DNA of 64,000 nucleotides from Flaccisagitta enflata (Eukaryota; Chaetognatha; Sagittoidea; Aphragmophora): NCBI GenBank assembly GCA_965153355.1, contig OZ231127.1, positions 97,278,001 to 97,342,000 of the forward strand, read 5' to 3'. Shown piece by piece: positions 22,300 to 33,209 of this stretch (position 1 is its first letter; each line of letters starts with the position of its first letter). The notes under the pieces were generated by a model. It saw only the letters and a program-made list of their open reading frames with translations, ran no database searches and was not told where the DNA came from. The position numbers and the translations under genes were made by a program.

Positions 22300-22735
22300 G
22301 GTGAGAAACTAGGGAATACTATCCCTAGCTCTCACTGGCAACTACAGTACATCTTGTAGATCTGTAATAAGGAACGACGAATTTGAGGCAATGGTTTTCA
22401 TCTTAATATCAATAATAACAATAATAGCGATACGCAATATCAAGTACAAAATGTGAGAACCAAGTGTTAGAACAATGATAGTAATGTCATAAAATGGAAA
22501 TTGCTGTACCTGTAATAAGGAACGACGAATTTGAGGCAATGGTTTTCATAACCACGCCTAAATTTGTCGCCTTATATACTAGATTTATTTGTGGTTTCTA
22601 ACTTTACATTCCTTGCGGTAATGACGTAGTAAAATATGTTATAAAGAACAAAGAACAAAGAATATGAGGGCATGATATCTGCGCAATTGAAATAGGGGTG
22701 GAGTAAGCAAGGGCGAAAGGCAATGATCCCTGACC
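22300..22735. repeat. Terminal direct repeat, right copy
   Basis: Near-identical to 16475-16902 plus 8 bp. It ends at the Penelope-like RT fragment. Confidence 0.85.
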
Positions 22736-23906
22736 ATTCATAACATTATCATAAGTTTTTCCAAGTCTAAAAATATAAAAGTTCCTAATGAAATGAAAGA
22801 TATCCCACTTATCTACTGGATTCCTAAAATGCACAAAAACCCAACAGGCAGTAGATTCATAGCAGGAGCAAAATCTTGTAGCATTAAACTACTATCTAGA
22901 TATTTTTCAAAGGCTCTTAAAGTCATTTTAAATCATATGAAAAACTATTCAAACACAGTGTCTCAAAGAGCAGACTTGAATTATTCTTGGATAGTAGAGA
23001 ATTCTTTGGAATTCATGGATAAGATTAAAAACATAGATATGCATCATATGGAAACATATAATTTTTCTACCCTATATACAGCACTTCCACATCCAGAAAT
23101 TATTAGAAATTTTTCTAAAATTTTCCAAAAGGTCTATAGCAGAGAAAATGGAATTTTCCTAAATGTTAACATGCTAAGAGCTTATTTTAGTTCAACTGCA
23201 GGAAAAAATTGCTGTTCTTTCCGGGTTACAGATATGCAAGACAGTCTGGAATTTATTCTAGATAATATACATGTCAAATATGGAAGGAAAATTTACAAAC
23301 AGGTTGTAGGCATTCCTATTGGTTTGGACTCAGGTCAAGACATAGCAAACCTTTTATTATATAGCTATGAGGCAGACTATGTAGAAAAAACTTCAAAGCA
23401 AAATGTGGTTCTGGCTAGGAATTTTAACCTATTCTCCAGATACATAGATGACCTTTCTGTAGGCAATTTTCCAGACTTTAAGGAGCATGTTTATAAAATG
23501 TACCCAAGAGAACTAGAAATTAAGCCAGAATCTGATAATTCAAAGGAGGTTTCTTATCTTGATCTGAGGATTAAATCTGAGAATGGGTTGTTAAATTTTT
23601 CTATCTACAAGAGGGATGACTAGAATTTTGAAATAGTAAATTTCCCTTTCATGGATAGCTATATTCCAAAAAAGTCAGCATTAGAAGTTTTTTTATAGTC
23701 AAATGATTAGATTTGCAAGAATTAATTCTAGCTATCATGGCTTTAAGGATAAGTGTAAAAACTTAACTGAGAGGCTACTGAGGCAAGGTTACAAACTGGC
23801 AGATCTAAGAAGGCTTAGTTTACGATTTTTAAAGGAGAGGAATAATATCTTATTAAGATATAATATAAACAGTGCCAATATTCTAATCAAAGATATAATA
23901 CCATAA
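22736..23906 (+). pseudogene. Penelope-like element reverse transcriptase, disrupted
   Basis: From 22736 the frame runs to a stop at 23621-23623. Visible in order are IYWIPKMHKNPTGSRFI, the diagnostic Penelope-like RT segment; TYNFSTLYTALPH (motif A region), where Asn occupies the position usually held by the catalytic Asp; VGIPIGLDSGQDIANLLLYS (motif B); RYIDD (motif C, both Asp present); and SYLDLRIK. The characteristic KRDDFNF sequence is broken by the TAG. Homology then continues past 23623 with NFPFMDSYIP and a second in-frame stop. IRFARINSS and QGYKLADLRR follow in the frame that opens at 23703 and ends at 23906. No GIY-YIG nuclease is recognised downstream. Upstream it joins the 16474 fragment across the 6.26-kb insertion. 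Confidence 0.9.
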
Positions 23907-24208
23907 TAAGTCTTGGAAGATTATCATTGGTTATTGTTGAGTGAGTGAGTCAATTGGCTTCTCCTCAAAAATTTTTGACTTGTGAAAGTCTTTCAAACCT
24001 AATCTCAATATTAACTAATATTATCTTAGTATATCATATATCCAATGGAGGCACCTTTTGGTGGGCGCGCCTGCACCTGAGTATTGGAGTTAAAGTGCCG
24101 AAACTCTCTCTAGGGTGTAGGTCTCCAACTGATGACCAGAAATTGGATATGTTAAGATATTCTAAGGAGAACTTAATTCTTTTCTAAATATGGCAAAGTA
24201 CTTTATAC
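23907..24208. other. Penelope-like 3' flank
   Basis: Possible 3' UTR of the element. An open frame at 23945-24187 has no recognised motif. Confidence 0.35.
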
Positions 24209-24292
24209 CCCCACGCATCCCAGGAACAAACCCTTGGTGAAAAAAAAAGGCCAAGTGTTATGAACCCCCTGAACATGTTTTACATTGCATTA

Positions 24293-24949
24293 GGTACAAT
24301 AAGAGGTAAAAATGAAAAAAATTGGCTTGGAAATATAGCATTTATAGCTTTATATTAGCAAAATTTATATATTTTGAAGCATTTTTTATGCTGAAAAAGG
24401 AAGTCACATCTTTTAAAACTTCAAAAAACTACTGAGCAGGGTGGCAATCATTGCTGTAAACAAACTTTCACCCTATCGAGCTAGTTTGGAGGGATATCAA
24501 CCCGTTTAGCACAAAAAAAATACTAAAAACAGTAAAAAAGGGATTTTCTTAGCAAGAAATTACGACTATCTTTTTCAAAAATTCTGAAAAATACAAAAAA
24601 TGTATGATAACAGTATAAATACCCATATTTGAGTCTCTGACAACTAGATAGAAGAAATGAATTTTAAATCAGGGCTTAAAAATAGGTAAAATACACTTTA
24701 AAAAACTGTTGTTTTTTAGCAGTTTTTTTGCTTCAATTTGTATAAGATGCCTCTGAACTAGTTAAAAGGAGTTAGAATATTATAACAGCAGCTATTGCCA
24801 CACTGTTCAACTATTTTTTCCAACTATTTAAAAGAAAAACTATAATCTTTAGCATAAAAAGTACTTAAAAATGCTCTATTTTTGCTATTATTAAGCTACA
24901 AATGCTATATTTCCAAGCCGTTTTTTTAATTTTTGATTTCAATTGTACC
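24293..24949. mobile_element. Nested foldback MITE with TA duplication
   Basis: GGTACAAT and ATTGTACC ends lie between TA dinucleotides (24291-24292, 24950-24951). Inner arms GGCTTGGAAATATAGCATTT match in inverse. Confidence 0.8.
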
Positions 24950-25251
24950 TAATCGGGAAAAAAGTCGAAGTCAGTCTTCGACTTTTTGACATATTCGAGA
25001 GAAAAAGGGTTTTCATTTTCTTATGAGAAAGTTGTGCATCTCTTCCGGCTGATTGTGGCCTCCAATGAAATTGATAGGGTAAGTAAATTTGATAATTCTC
25101 TTTCATTTGGCGCCAAGCAGAATGCTCTACGACAAATATTTTTGGCGCTATGATTTTTTAAAGATTTATTTACGAAAATTGCAAATTGAATTTTTTTTTA
25201 TTTTTTATGATTTTAAGTAGGATCAATAAAAAAGTGTATTTATGTTTGTTT

Positions 25252-25640
25252 GAGCATGCAAATACAATAAAACATGTTTATGGGCATAGCTGCTCATCTC
25301 TTAGGGGCTTTTTGAGCAGTCTAGCTCACTTAGCTCATTTAGCTCATTTTGCTCCGTCTTTTTTTCTGATTTCAAATTCAATAAATGAATAAATATTTTG
25401 TTACATGTTTAAGCAAGCAGATACAAAAAAACATATCAGTGAGCTCAGTTGCTTATTTGCGAGGGTATTTTTATGTATTCTAGCTCACTTGGCTTATTTA
25501 GCTCAGTTTTTTTTTCTGATCTTTAATGGGATAATTACATAAATGCAAATACAAGAAAGCATGTCAGTGAGCATAGCTGGTTGTCTGGTTGAGTGATTTT
25601 GAGCATTTTAGCTCATCTAGCTCATTTGGCTCAGTCCTAT
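25252..25640 (+). repeat. Three diverged units of about 145 bp
   Basis: Each unit has GCAAATACAA, AAACATGT, CATAGCTG and a TAGCTCATTTAGCTC cluster. Confidence 0.6.
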
Positions 25641-26047
25641 ATTTCTGGTATTAACAGTGCAACCAATACATGCAAGTGCTCTTGATTTGATCTAACAAGT
25701 AGAAAGATTTGCAGTGACTGAAAACAAAAGCTTGGTGAAAAGTGACCAATGCTTACGACTTTTTTCCTCACGGCGACAGCCGCCATTACTGGTACAGTGT
25801 ACAACATGCCTAGGGGGTTCACATTGCTTGGCCTTTTTTTTCCACCAAGGGTTTGTTCCTGGGATGCGTGCCCCTTCATGGTGACCTATCATCCCATGAT
25901 ATATCTTTTTGAAGATGAATTCCCATTCCTCCAATCAGTAAGATTTCCCTTTAACACAAAATAGCATAAATTGTCCATATTCCCACCCCCATAGTTTAAT
26001 TGAGAGGAGGGTTAACAGCTAGGGAGTCGGATCCCCATAGTTCAAAT

Positions 26048-26616
26048 TAGTGGTAGACCGAAGGGGGGTAAGCCGAAGCCGAAGCCGAAGCCGAAGATAA
26101 CAATTTACTTCAGCCGAAGCCGAATCCGAAGATTGCCGAAGTCGGTTTCCGAAGTCCGAAGTTTTTATCTTTGTTGTTTAAAAATTTAAACTTTAGCAAA
26201 AAAAGAAAAAAAAATGAAAACCTTTAAATCTTTTAAGCTTTTGCAATACAATATTGATTATTTAATGAATTTAATATACATTATCATGTTATCATAAAGT
26301 AATAAAAAAAATTTGGTTACAAATGAATTACTTTTTTTAAAAAAGATTGTTCTAATTCAATGAATTTATTAAAATAGGTAAAGATTTAATTCTAATCTAT
26401 CAAAATTAAACTAAAACTTGATTGACATATATCAATAAAAGAAAAACAATTTATTGAATTTTAGCATTTTGATCTAATTGTTAATATCTAAATCATTACT
26501 TTATATAATTTCAGCTTCGACTTTGCCTTTCTTTGGCTTCAGCTTCAGCTTCGGTTTTGACTTTCTACGGTTTCAGCTTCGGCTTCGACTGATAACCTAC
26601 CTTGGGACAACCACTA
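26048..26616. mobile_element. Inverted-repeat element with GCCGAA arms
   Basis: TAGTGGTAGACCGAAGG opposes CCTTGGGACAACCACTA. (GCCGAA)n inside the left arm opposes (GGCTTC)n in the right. hAT-like by its ends, but no 8-bp duplication is visible. Confidence 0.55.
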
Positions 26617-26818
26617 CTTTTTTTTAAGATTTAACTCTACTGATTATAAACCTGGGGCCCATAACTACTTATAACCCACCGATTATTTGCTTAACTACAA
26701 TTTATTAGATCACTAATATTTTAAAACTGCATTTTTATTAAAAAAAAAAATTTGGTAGAAGGAACCCTGCAACTGTAGCAACCACTACCAACCTCCTACT
26801 TTAGTTTGTATTAACACT

Positions 26819-27722
26819 AGACCCTTTAGCTCAATTCTGAGCTTTTGCTTTTTTCACGTTTTTTTCTTAATTTCCCACGACTATATATCCTCATTGAGTG
26901 GGCTAATTTTTTTTCTGAGAGAATGTTTGGGCAACAAATATGTGGTGGAGAAAAATTGGGGAGTAGGTATGGATTTTTATCACTTTTTTCGATTGGAGAA
27001 AAATTGAGAGGTGAAAATCGCGAATATAGCACCCTTTGATTTTTTTCATTTTTCACTCATGGATAGATTTTGGGGCGAGGAATTCATTTAGATTGTAAAA
27101 TTCTTTACAAGTCTTCAAGATATAGGCCAAAATAAATAAATTCATAAAGAAAAGCTCAGAATTAAGCTTTTTGAGCTTTTTGCTGGATAACCAACTCAAA
27201 AAGCTCATTTCTGAGCTTTTCAAAAGCTCAAAGTTGAGCTTTTCAAGACAGAGTCTTTAATGACTTAGAGCGACAGTCAGTCTTGAAAAGCTCAACTTTG
27301 AAAACTTTGAAAACTTTGAAAAGCTCAGAAATGAGCTTTTTGAGTTGGTTATCCAGCCAAAAGCTCAAAAAGCTTAATTCTGAGCTTTTCTTTATCAATT
27401 TATTTATTTTGGCCTATTTCTTGAAGACTTGTAGGAGATTTTACAAACTAAATGAATTCCTTGCCCCAAAATCTATCCCTGAGTGAAAAATGAAAAAAAT
27501 CGAAAGGTGCCAAGTTCGCGATTTCCACCTCTCAATTTTTCTCCAAACCAAAAAAATGATAAAAATCCATACCTTCACCCCAATTTTTCTCTACCGCATA
27601 GCTGTTGCCCGCACATTCTCTCAGAAAAAAAATTAGCCCACTCAATGAGGATGTATGGTCATAGGAAATTGAAAAAAAACGCAAAAAAAGCAAAAACTCA
27701 GAATTGAGCTTTTCAAGGGTCT
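26819..27722. mobile_element. 904-bp foldback element
   Basis: Two arms of about 420 bp face each other around 27250: AGACCCTT..GCTCAATTCTGAGC at the left opposes the same at the right. Internal GAAAAGCTCA/TGAGCTTTT motifs give secondary hairpins. No transposase. Confidence 0.85.
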
Positions 27723-27840
27723 CCGGCTGTAAGGGGGGTGCTACAGTTTTAGGGGGTTCACACCTTGTATTAACCCTTCTGTAGATGATATAGACTTTAA
27801 ATAAAACGCTCATACAGGTTGCAATGTAATCGCGGGACAG

Positions 27841-28045
<205 letters not shown>

Positions 28046-28481
28046 AACAGACAGAGAGACACAGTTATTCTAACTTATTCTGCAATGCTTCAAGCTTTGA
28101 TACAATTTGGGCGATGGACTGATTCAAGGTAAAATAATATATGCGTTTGAAAACAAATGATAAGCGAGTGCCGTCAGGGTGACTTGGAGGGATTAACTGA
28201 ATATTTTTCTTCTTTGAATTTGATTTCCATGGAAGATGCACTCATTATATTTTGGTGGGACAGAGAAGAGGAGCGAAAATGACACCTGTTTTGATGATGT
28301 GTTGAATTCACATACCAAAAGAAAAAAAAAACAAAAAACAAAAGATCAAACATCGGTTTTTTACTTCGGTCGTCGGCTTCCCGATGTTGAGTCACGTCGT
28401 TGGCGTCAGTTCCGGTGTTGGAGCATGGCGCCGGTCAGAAGACCGACGCCGATGCCGGATCTTCGACTTTCACAAAGTTCA

Positions 28482-28655
28482 ATTGTTCAATTGTTTTCAA
28501 TTAGATTCAAGTGTTCAATTGTTTTCAATTGTTCAATTGTTCAATTGTTCAATTGTTCAATTGTTCAATTGTTCAATTGTTCAATTGTTCAATTGTTCAA
28601 TTGTTTTAAATTAGATTCATTTGTTCAATTGTTCAATTGTTCAATTGTTTTCAAT
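28482..28655. repeat. 8-bp tandem repeat TTCAATTG
   Basis: Octamer repeated about 18 times with TTTTCAATTAGA interruptions. Confidence 0.95.
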
Positions 28656-28947
28656 TAGATTTAACCTTTGCTGAATTGACTACCCCTGTCAATGCCAGAA
28701 GTCAGCACTAACATCTATCCCTTAACCTAATAGCTTTAATGAAGAATTATAATTGTTTGAGAGATAAGACAAAAGTCTTGTTTTCTGCATAAAAATTACT
28801 TATCCAAAGGTTTTGAATTTCATCAACCACTAAATTTAGGTCATACCTAAAATTGGATATGTAAGTATATGACTTGAAGCATATAGTATACAGAAATGAG
28901 TAGCTTTTGAATGTTTTATTTTGCTTTTATATGTTAAGTTTATTTTT
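28656..28947. other. No recognised feature
   Basis: AT-rich DNA. Confidence 0.4.
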
Positions 28948-28980
28948 ACTCGCGTGCTACGCGACTCTACACCCCGCTTT

Positions 28981-29456
28981 GTTTTAGGGGGGTCAGGTGG
29001 TTCTAGGTGGTCGGCTGGTATTTTTCAGCGTCAGGGGTGTATAATAGCCACGGTGATGGTGTTTTAGGAGGGTCAGGTGGTTCTAGGTGGTCGGCTGGTA
29101 TTTTTCAGCGTCAGGGGTGTATAATAGCCACGGTGATGGTGTTTTAGGGGGGTCAGGTGGTTCTAGGTGGTTGGCTGGTATTTTTCAGCGTCAGGGGTGT
29201 ATAATAGCCACGGTGATGGTGTTTTAGGGGGGTCAGGTGGTTCTAGGTGGTTGGCTGGTATTTTTCAGCGTCAGGGGTGTATAATAGCCACGGTGATGGT
29301 GTTTTAGGGGGTCAGGTGGTTCTAGGTGGTCGGCTGGTATTTTTCAGCGTCAGGGGTGTATAATAGCCACGGTGATGGTGTTTTAGGGGGGTCAGGTGGT
29401 TCTAGGTGGTCGGCTGGTATTTTTCAGCGTCAGGGGTGTATAATAGCCACGGTGCG
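28981..29456 (+). repeat. 80-bp minisatellite, six units
   Basis: Unit GTTTTAGGGGGGTCAGGTGG through GCCACGGTGATGGT, nearly identical copies, one with a 1-bp deletion. Confidence 0.97.
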
Positions 29457-29579
29457 TCGGTCGGTTGGTCGGTCGGTCGGTCCCCTTTTGGGCTGCGGCC
29501 CCGAAGGGGTCGATGACCTATGCTTTCACACATATGGGGGATTTTCTCCTTCTCCTTCTCCATCTTCTTCTTCTTCGTC

Positions 29580-29905
29580 CCCCCCACAAATCCCAGTCTC
29601 AAGGCCTAAATTCCAGTGTCAAGGCCAAAATCCCAGTCTCGAGGCCCAAATTCCAGCCTTGAGGCCCAAATCCTAGCCTCAAGGCCCAAATCCTAGCCTG
29701 GAGGCCCAAATCCCAGCCTGGAGGCCCAAATCTAAGCCTCGAGGTCCAAACCCCAGCCAAGAGGCCCAGATCCCAGCCTTGAGGCCCAAATCTCAGCCTT
29801 GAGGCCCAAATCTCAGCCTTGAGGCTGAGATTTGGGCCTTGAGGCTAGGATTTGGGTCTAGAGGCTGGGATTTGGACCTGGAGACTGGGATTTTGGCCTT
29901 GAGAG
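29580..29905. repeat. 20-bp core array with orientation switch
   Basis: GAGGCCCAAATCCCAGCCT units run forward to about 29820 and then as the reverse complement, forming a large palindrome. Confidence 0.85.
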
Positions 29906-29974
29906 GCAACTTATGGGTGTTGGCCTTGTTCAATAACATTTTCCTAAAGTTTTTTGTAAGATACTTTTTGTTGC

Positions 29975-30060
29975 GCATTTCATAATATAATATAATATGA
30001 TATAATATAATATAATATAATATAACATAATGTAATATTAAATGATATACTGACATAATA
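29975..30060. repeat. TATAATA-type AT repeat
   Basis: TATAATATAATA units followed by TTTGATCTTTATGAATCATG, shared with the 13.7 and 16.1 kb repeats. Confidence 0.7.
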
Positions 30061-30291
30061 TACTTTGATCTTTATGAATCATGTTGAGTCTTTTTATATT
30101 GAGACATAATCAAAGTTTGTAACATCAAAACATCATTGTCAAAAATGTCAATATTGCACTATGTTTTCAACAATAGAATTACTTAAAAAATATATGCTAT
30201 TGTTTATGCAATATTCAATTGTACAATTGTGCAACGTACTCCCAGTTAATCTTAAAAGTTTTTTATCCTACCCTTTATTGAGGGCGTGTTT

Positions 30292-30540
30292 CTAGTAAAG
30301 ACCAAAAACGTGTTTCTTCCCATCGAACACATTTACAGCAAGTATACATATTTATGAATTTCAACTGTCCCACAAGGGAGTGAGCAAAGTGAGCAAACAA
30401 GCCGGTGAATGGAGCGAGCGAGCAAAGCGAGCAAAGCGTAGTGGAGCGCTGTGGAGCGAGCGAGTGGTGCAAGCAAACAAAAGTAGCGAGCGACTGAGAG
30501 GCCCATTAAATACGCGATTGTGATGAGTCGGAAAAACCCT
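30292..30540. mobile_element. PIF/Harbinger-like MITE, right end eroded
   Basis: Left end GGGCGTGTTTCTAG, interior CAACTGTCCCACAAGGGAGTG and GCGAGCGA repeats, right end degenerate after CGCGATTGTGATGAGTC. Confidence 0.65.
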
Positions 30541-30566
30541 AAATCCTTATCCATTGTTCTGTTTTT

Positions 30567-30780
30567 AATCGCGTGCACGCGACTATACAACCGGCTTTGT
30601 CCGTCGGTCGGTCGGTCGGTCGGTCGGTCGGTCAGTTGGTCGGTCGGTCAGTCAAACTTTACTTTTTTTATAATTTTATTTCTTTGACCTCACTGCTCCT
30701 GCCCAAATTGTCTGGCGACCTCAAATATGGCCCCTGCTTACCCGCACGCGACTTCGGTAGCCGTGTATCCGGCCTTGTTT
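30567..30780 (-). mobile_element. HINE-like element, family B
   Basis: Hairpin AATCGCGTGCACGCGACT, GTCCGTCGG(TCGG)n, GCTCCTGCCCAAATTGTCTGG, CCCGCACGCGACTTCGG, GTGTATCCGGCCTTGTTT. Its end lies 8 bp from the acceptor of the next exon. Confidence 0.9.
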
Positions 30781-30788
30781 TTTTCCAG

Positions 30789-30950
30789 GATTCAGAATAC
30801 GGAAGCCAGCAAACCTGATGTTGCAATTGCAAATGATGCTGACATTCTTGAAAACCCAGAACCCCGCCAAGGGATGCCGAGAGGATGTCCTGATGCCATG
30901 AAATGCGGCAGACCAGATTCCCCTATTCAATGCTGCTATGGCTAAACACC
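30789..30950 (+). CDS. Exon 2 of candidate secreted Cys-rich peptide gene
   Basis: Bounded by TTTTTTCCAG before 30789 and GTAAGT at 30951. The first base completes a codon left open by the exon at 13248. Then 51 codons run to TAA at 30943-30945. The predicted precursor is about 70 residues: signal peptide, an acidic linker (Glu/Asp/Asn-rich, residues 1-26 of this exon) and a C-terminal 20-residue segment. That segment has four cysteines, spaced C-x5-C-x8-C-C, and ends Tyr-Gly, compatible with C-terminal amidation. The layout fits secreted disulfide peptides such as antimicrobial peptides, neuropeptides or venom-type peptides. I cannot assign a family and give no activity. A stop 5 bp before a donor implies a further, untranslated exon. 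Confidence 0.5.
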
Positions 30951-31219
30951 GTAAGTGTCAACAGTCACAACCCAGATAAAACCAAAATGTGAGCGTTTTT
31001 TTTTTTTTTTTTTTTTGCTATATTACTCCTGCCCACCTGTCCGCAACTGGGGGGGGGGGTAAGTGTAAACAGCCTTGTGTTTTTGTATCATCCTAATCTT
31101 TCAGCTGGAAACCATTATTATCATACAGTATGTTTATTCTCAAATGAAACAAAAGATGACGGCATAAATCCAAAACGAATTGAGATAATCAAATTCCGAA
31201 AAAAATTCCTGAAAGAGTA

Positions 31220-31584
31220 TGTTCTGGCATTTATTTGTGCAAAATCTTAGCCTTTTGGATCAAATAGTTTAGCTTCAATCTGCATTTGAAGATAAAACAT
31301 GAATTGTTGTTTGTTATTTTTTCCCACTGGAGACAAAAGATGAAATTTTCAAATTTTGCTATTTGTTCATCTCAACAGGCAATGTATGTGGTATTTCTGA
31401 TAGCAGATAAGATTTTTCTTGCTAACTGGTTCAATTTAACTAAAAAATTTCAAAAAACAATTTTTTACAGACTGAAAATAGAAAAAAATTAAGTGATATT
31501 GAGATTTTTCCAATTTTGCTTTAAATTGAAGCTAGACTAATTGAGATCTAAGGATAAGATTTGGCACAAACAATTGCCAGAACA
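31220..31584. mobile_element. Foldback MITE nested in the left inverted repeat
   Basis: TGTTCTGGCA and TGCCAGAACA-type ends sit between TA at 31218-31219 and 31585-31586. Removing it restores pairing of the outer element's left arm with its right arm. Confidence 0.85.
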
Positions 31585-31745
31585 TACATTACCTTCCGAG
31601 CAAACCCGGCTGAAACTGGAGGATTAATTTTTGTTACTTTAATTTCATTTCCCAAACTTTATTTTTTGTATCTAACTTGATTAAAAGATAATTAATTCCT
31701 TGAATATATTTGCCTGTCAAAAAAAATAACTCGTGAAATAAAAAA

Positions 31746-32045
31746 GCATGAAGACATCAACATGGAGTGTTCTAACCCAGACCATTGGATTCGGCAGAAA
31801 AATTTACCTATCCTAGACTACAAGAACAGCTCAGTCAGACAATCATTTCAGATTTTATGGTCATTTTAAGTTTTTAAGGACAATTGTCCTAAATTAATTT
31901 GAGACAATTGTCCTTAAAAATTTTAAATGGCCATAAAATCTGAAATAATTGTCTGACTGAGCTGTTCTTGTAGTCTAGGATAGGTAAAATTTTCTGCTGA
32001 ATCCAATGGTCTGGGTTAGAAGACTCCTTATTGATGTCTTCATGC
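31746..32045. mobile_element. 300-bp foldback
   Basis: GCATGAAGACATCAA opposes TTGATGTCTTCATGC, and long inner arms pair through GGACAATTGTCC. No clear target duplication. Confidence 0.85.
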
Positions 32046-32769
32046 ATTTTGATCAAATCAAACGAACAAGTTTATTTCCCAACATGAACAGTGGTTAAAT
32101 AGGTTAATATGCATTATCGTCGGGGAGGACCAAACCTAGGCCCTGAATGTCTAAGTCTATTTATGTTACAATTTTCAAGTAAAGTCTACGACGGGCTTGT
32201 TCTAAACGGCCCTCTAGTACATGAGAGCAAATGTTAAGTGACATTTAAGTAGTGAAACACAAAAATAGGATTAAATTACACAAAAACGTACGAGTACGTT
32301 AAACAAGGAATAATTAACGAACGAAAATGGAATAAATAGATACAGGATGGTAAGTGCTACCATTTAACAACGAATATTGAGTATGCTGGTCTAGATGTAA
32401 GGCCTTGATCTTCGCGACTTTTTTGCTTCAGATTTTTGGTTGATTGATGTCAAAGCCATGGGTTCCTGATGAAAAGGAGAAAAAGAAAAGCCAGAGAGAG
32501 CTCTGCCAAGGAGAATCCCCTACTCCCTAGAATAGCAACTCTGCGCAATGTGCTTAATTACAATTTTCTTTTACTTAGCGATGGTTATCAAATGACTACT
32601 GAAGATCTATCAAGAAAGAAGCATGAATAGGTGTTGTGCGCAGCTTTTCTATTATTTTTCTGTGTCTTTATGATTCAGTTAAGGAACTAAAATGGAACAA
32701 GTATAGATATAGATTTGCACATGATATACTTACGAGGAATTGATTGGAGAAGAAAACGTCTTAGTATAG
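32046..32769. other. Interior of the 3.28-kb element, possible LINE remains
   Basis: A GC-richer patch at 32095-32220 may be decayed LINE sequence on the minus strand, but no motif is readable. Confidence 0.3.
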
Positions 32770-32949
32770 TTACATTTTTGGGCTGATAAAAAAGAGGAGA
32801 CCCTGCCAGAACACCATCTGAAACAGAGGGAGTCCCGTTAGGCTACGGCAGGGGTAAAATCTGTCCCATCCAGGACGCCCCCAAGAGTGAGACGGACATT
32901 TCGTGTAAGTTGAACAGGGGTTATACTCAAGGGGGGGAAACGATTCTGA

Positions 32950-32980
32950 CTGTTTGTGGGCCAAAATGGCCCACAAACTG
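32950..32980. repeat. Perfect hairpin, 11-13-bp stem
   Basis: GTTTGTGGGCC and GGCCCACAAAC around AAAAT. Confidence 0.8.
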
Positions 32981-33209
32981 TCTGTTAATATGGGCGACCC
33001 CATAAGGAGTCAGTCGTCAGTTGTCAGTTTTCTTGTATGTGTAGGAAGTAAATAACTATAGATGGCTGTTGAAAAGTCCCTAGCAAAACCTAACCTAGTA
33101 AGTCCCTATCCTAACTAAACCAAACCTGACCTAGTCAGCTCCTTTTAGGAATGGTGCCTATGGTCTCTACACCTGGGGTTATTGCAGTCAGTTTTATGAT
33201 CATATCTAT

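Larger units (their letters stand above)
16475..22735. mobile_element. 6.26-kb insertion bounded by direct repeats
   Basis: Repeats of 428 bp (16475-16902) and 436 bp (22300-22735) flank 5.4 kb. ATTC lies immediately outside both ends (16471-16474 and 22736-22739). The outer flanks are two parts of one Penelope-like ORF, so the unit looks like an insertion into that element. The interior has no gag, pol, integrase or tyrosine recombinase that I can recognise. It could be a non-autonomous LTR-type element, or another element with terminal direct repeats. Repeat ends read GGT..ACC rather than TG..CA, which is unusual for LTRs. Confidence 0.65.
24209..25872. mobile_element. 1.66-kb inverted-repeat element
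   Basis: Left arm 24209-24291 (CACGCATCCCAGGAACAAAC, TGAACCCCCTGAACATG) is inverted at about 25797-25872 (CATGCCTAGGGGGTTCACA, GTTTGTTCCTGGGATGCGTG). It encloses a nested foldback and a tandem array. No transposase seen. Confidence 0.7.
28948..29931 (-). mobile_element. Composite HINE-like element
   Basis: Starts with hairpin CGCGTGCTACGCG and CTCTACACCCCGCTTTG. Then follow six 80-bp tandem units (28981-29456), a GTCGG tract, a complete family C segment (GCGGCCCCGAAGGGG and the GAGGCCCAAATCCC core), and the family A 5' end CTTATGGGTGTTGGCCTTGTT. The complete outer ends suggest one element that acquired extra cores. Confidence 0.7.

Noticed and set aside
22793-23623. Intact reverse transcriptase gene
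   Set aside because: In-frame stops at 23621-23623 and in the following segment, Asn in place of the motif A Asp, and a missing N-terminal part.
24100-24160. Hammerhead ribozyme downstream of the Penelope-like RT (CTGATGACCAGAAA)
   Set aside because: Stem II would have no room, and flanking strands do not make stems I and III.
28981-29456. CRISPR-like array
   Set aside because: 80-bp contiguous tandem units with no unique spacers, in eukaryotic DNA.
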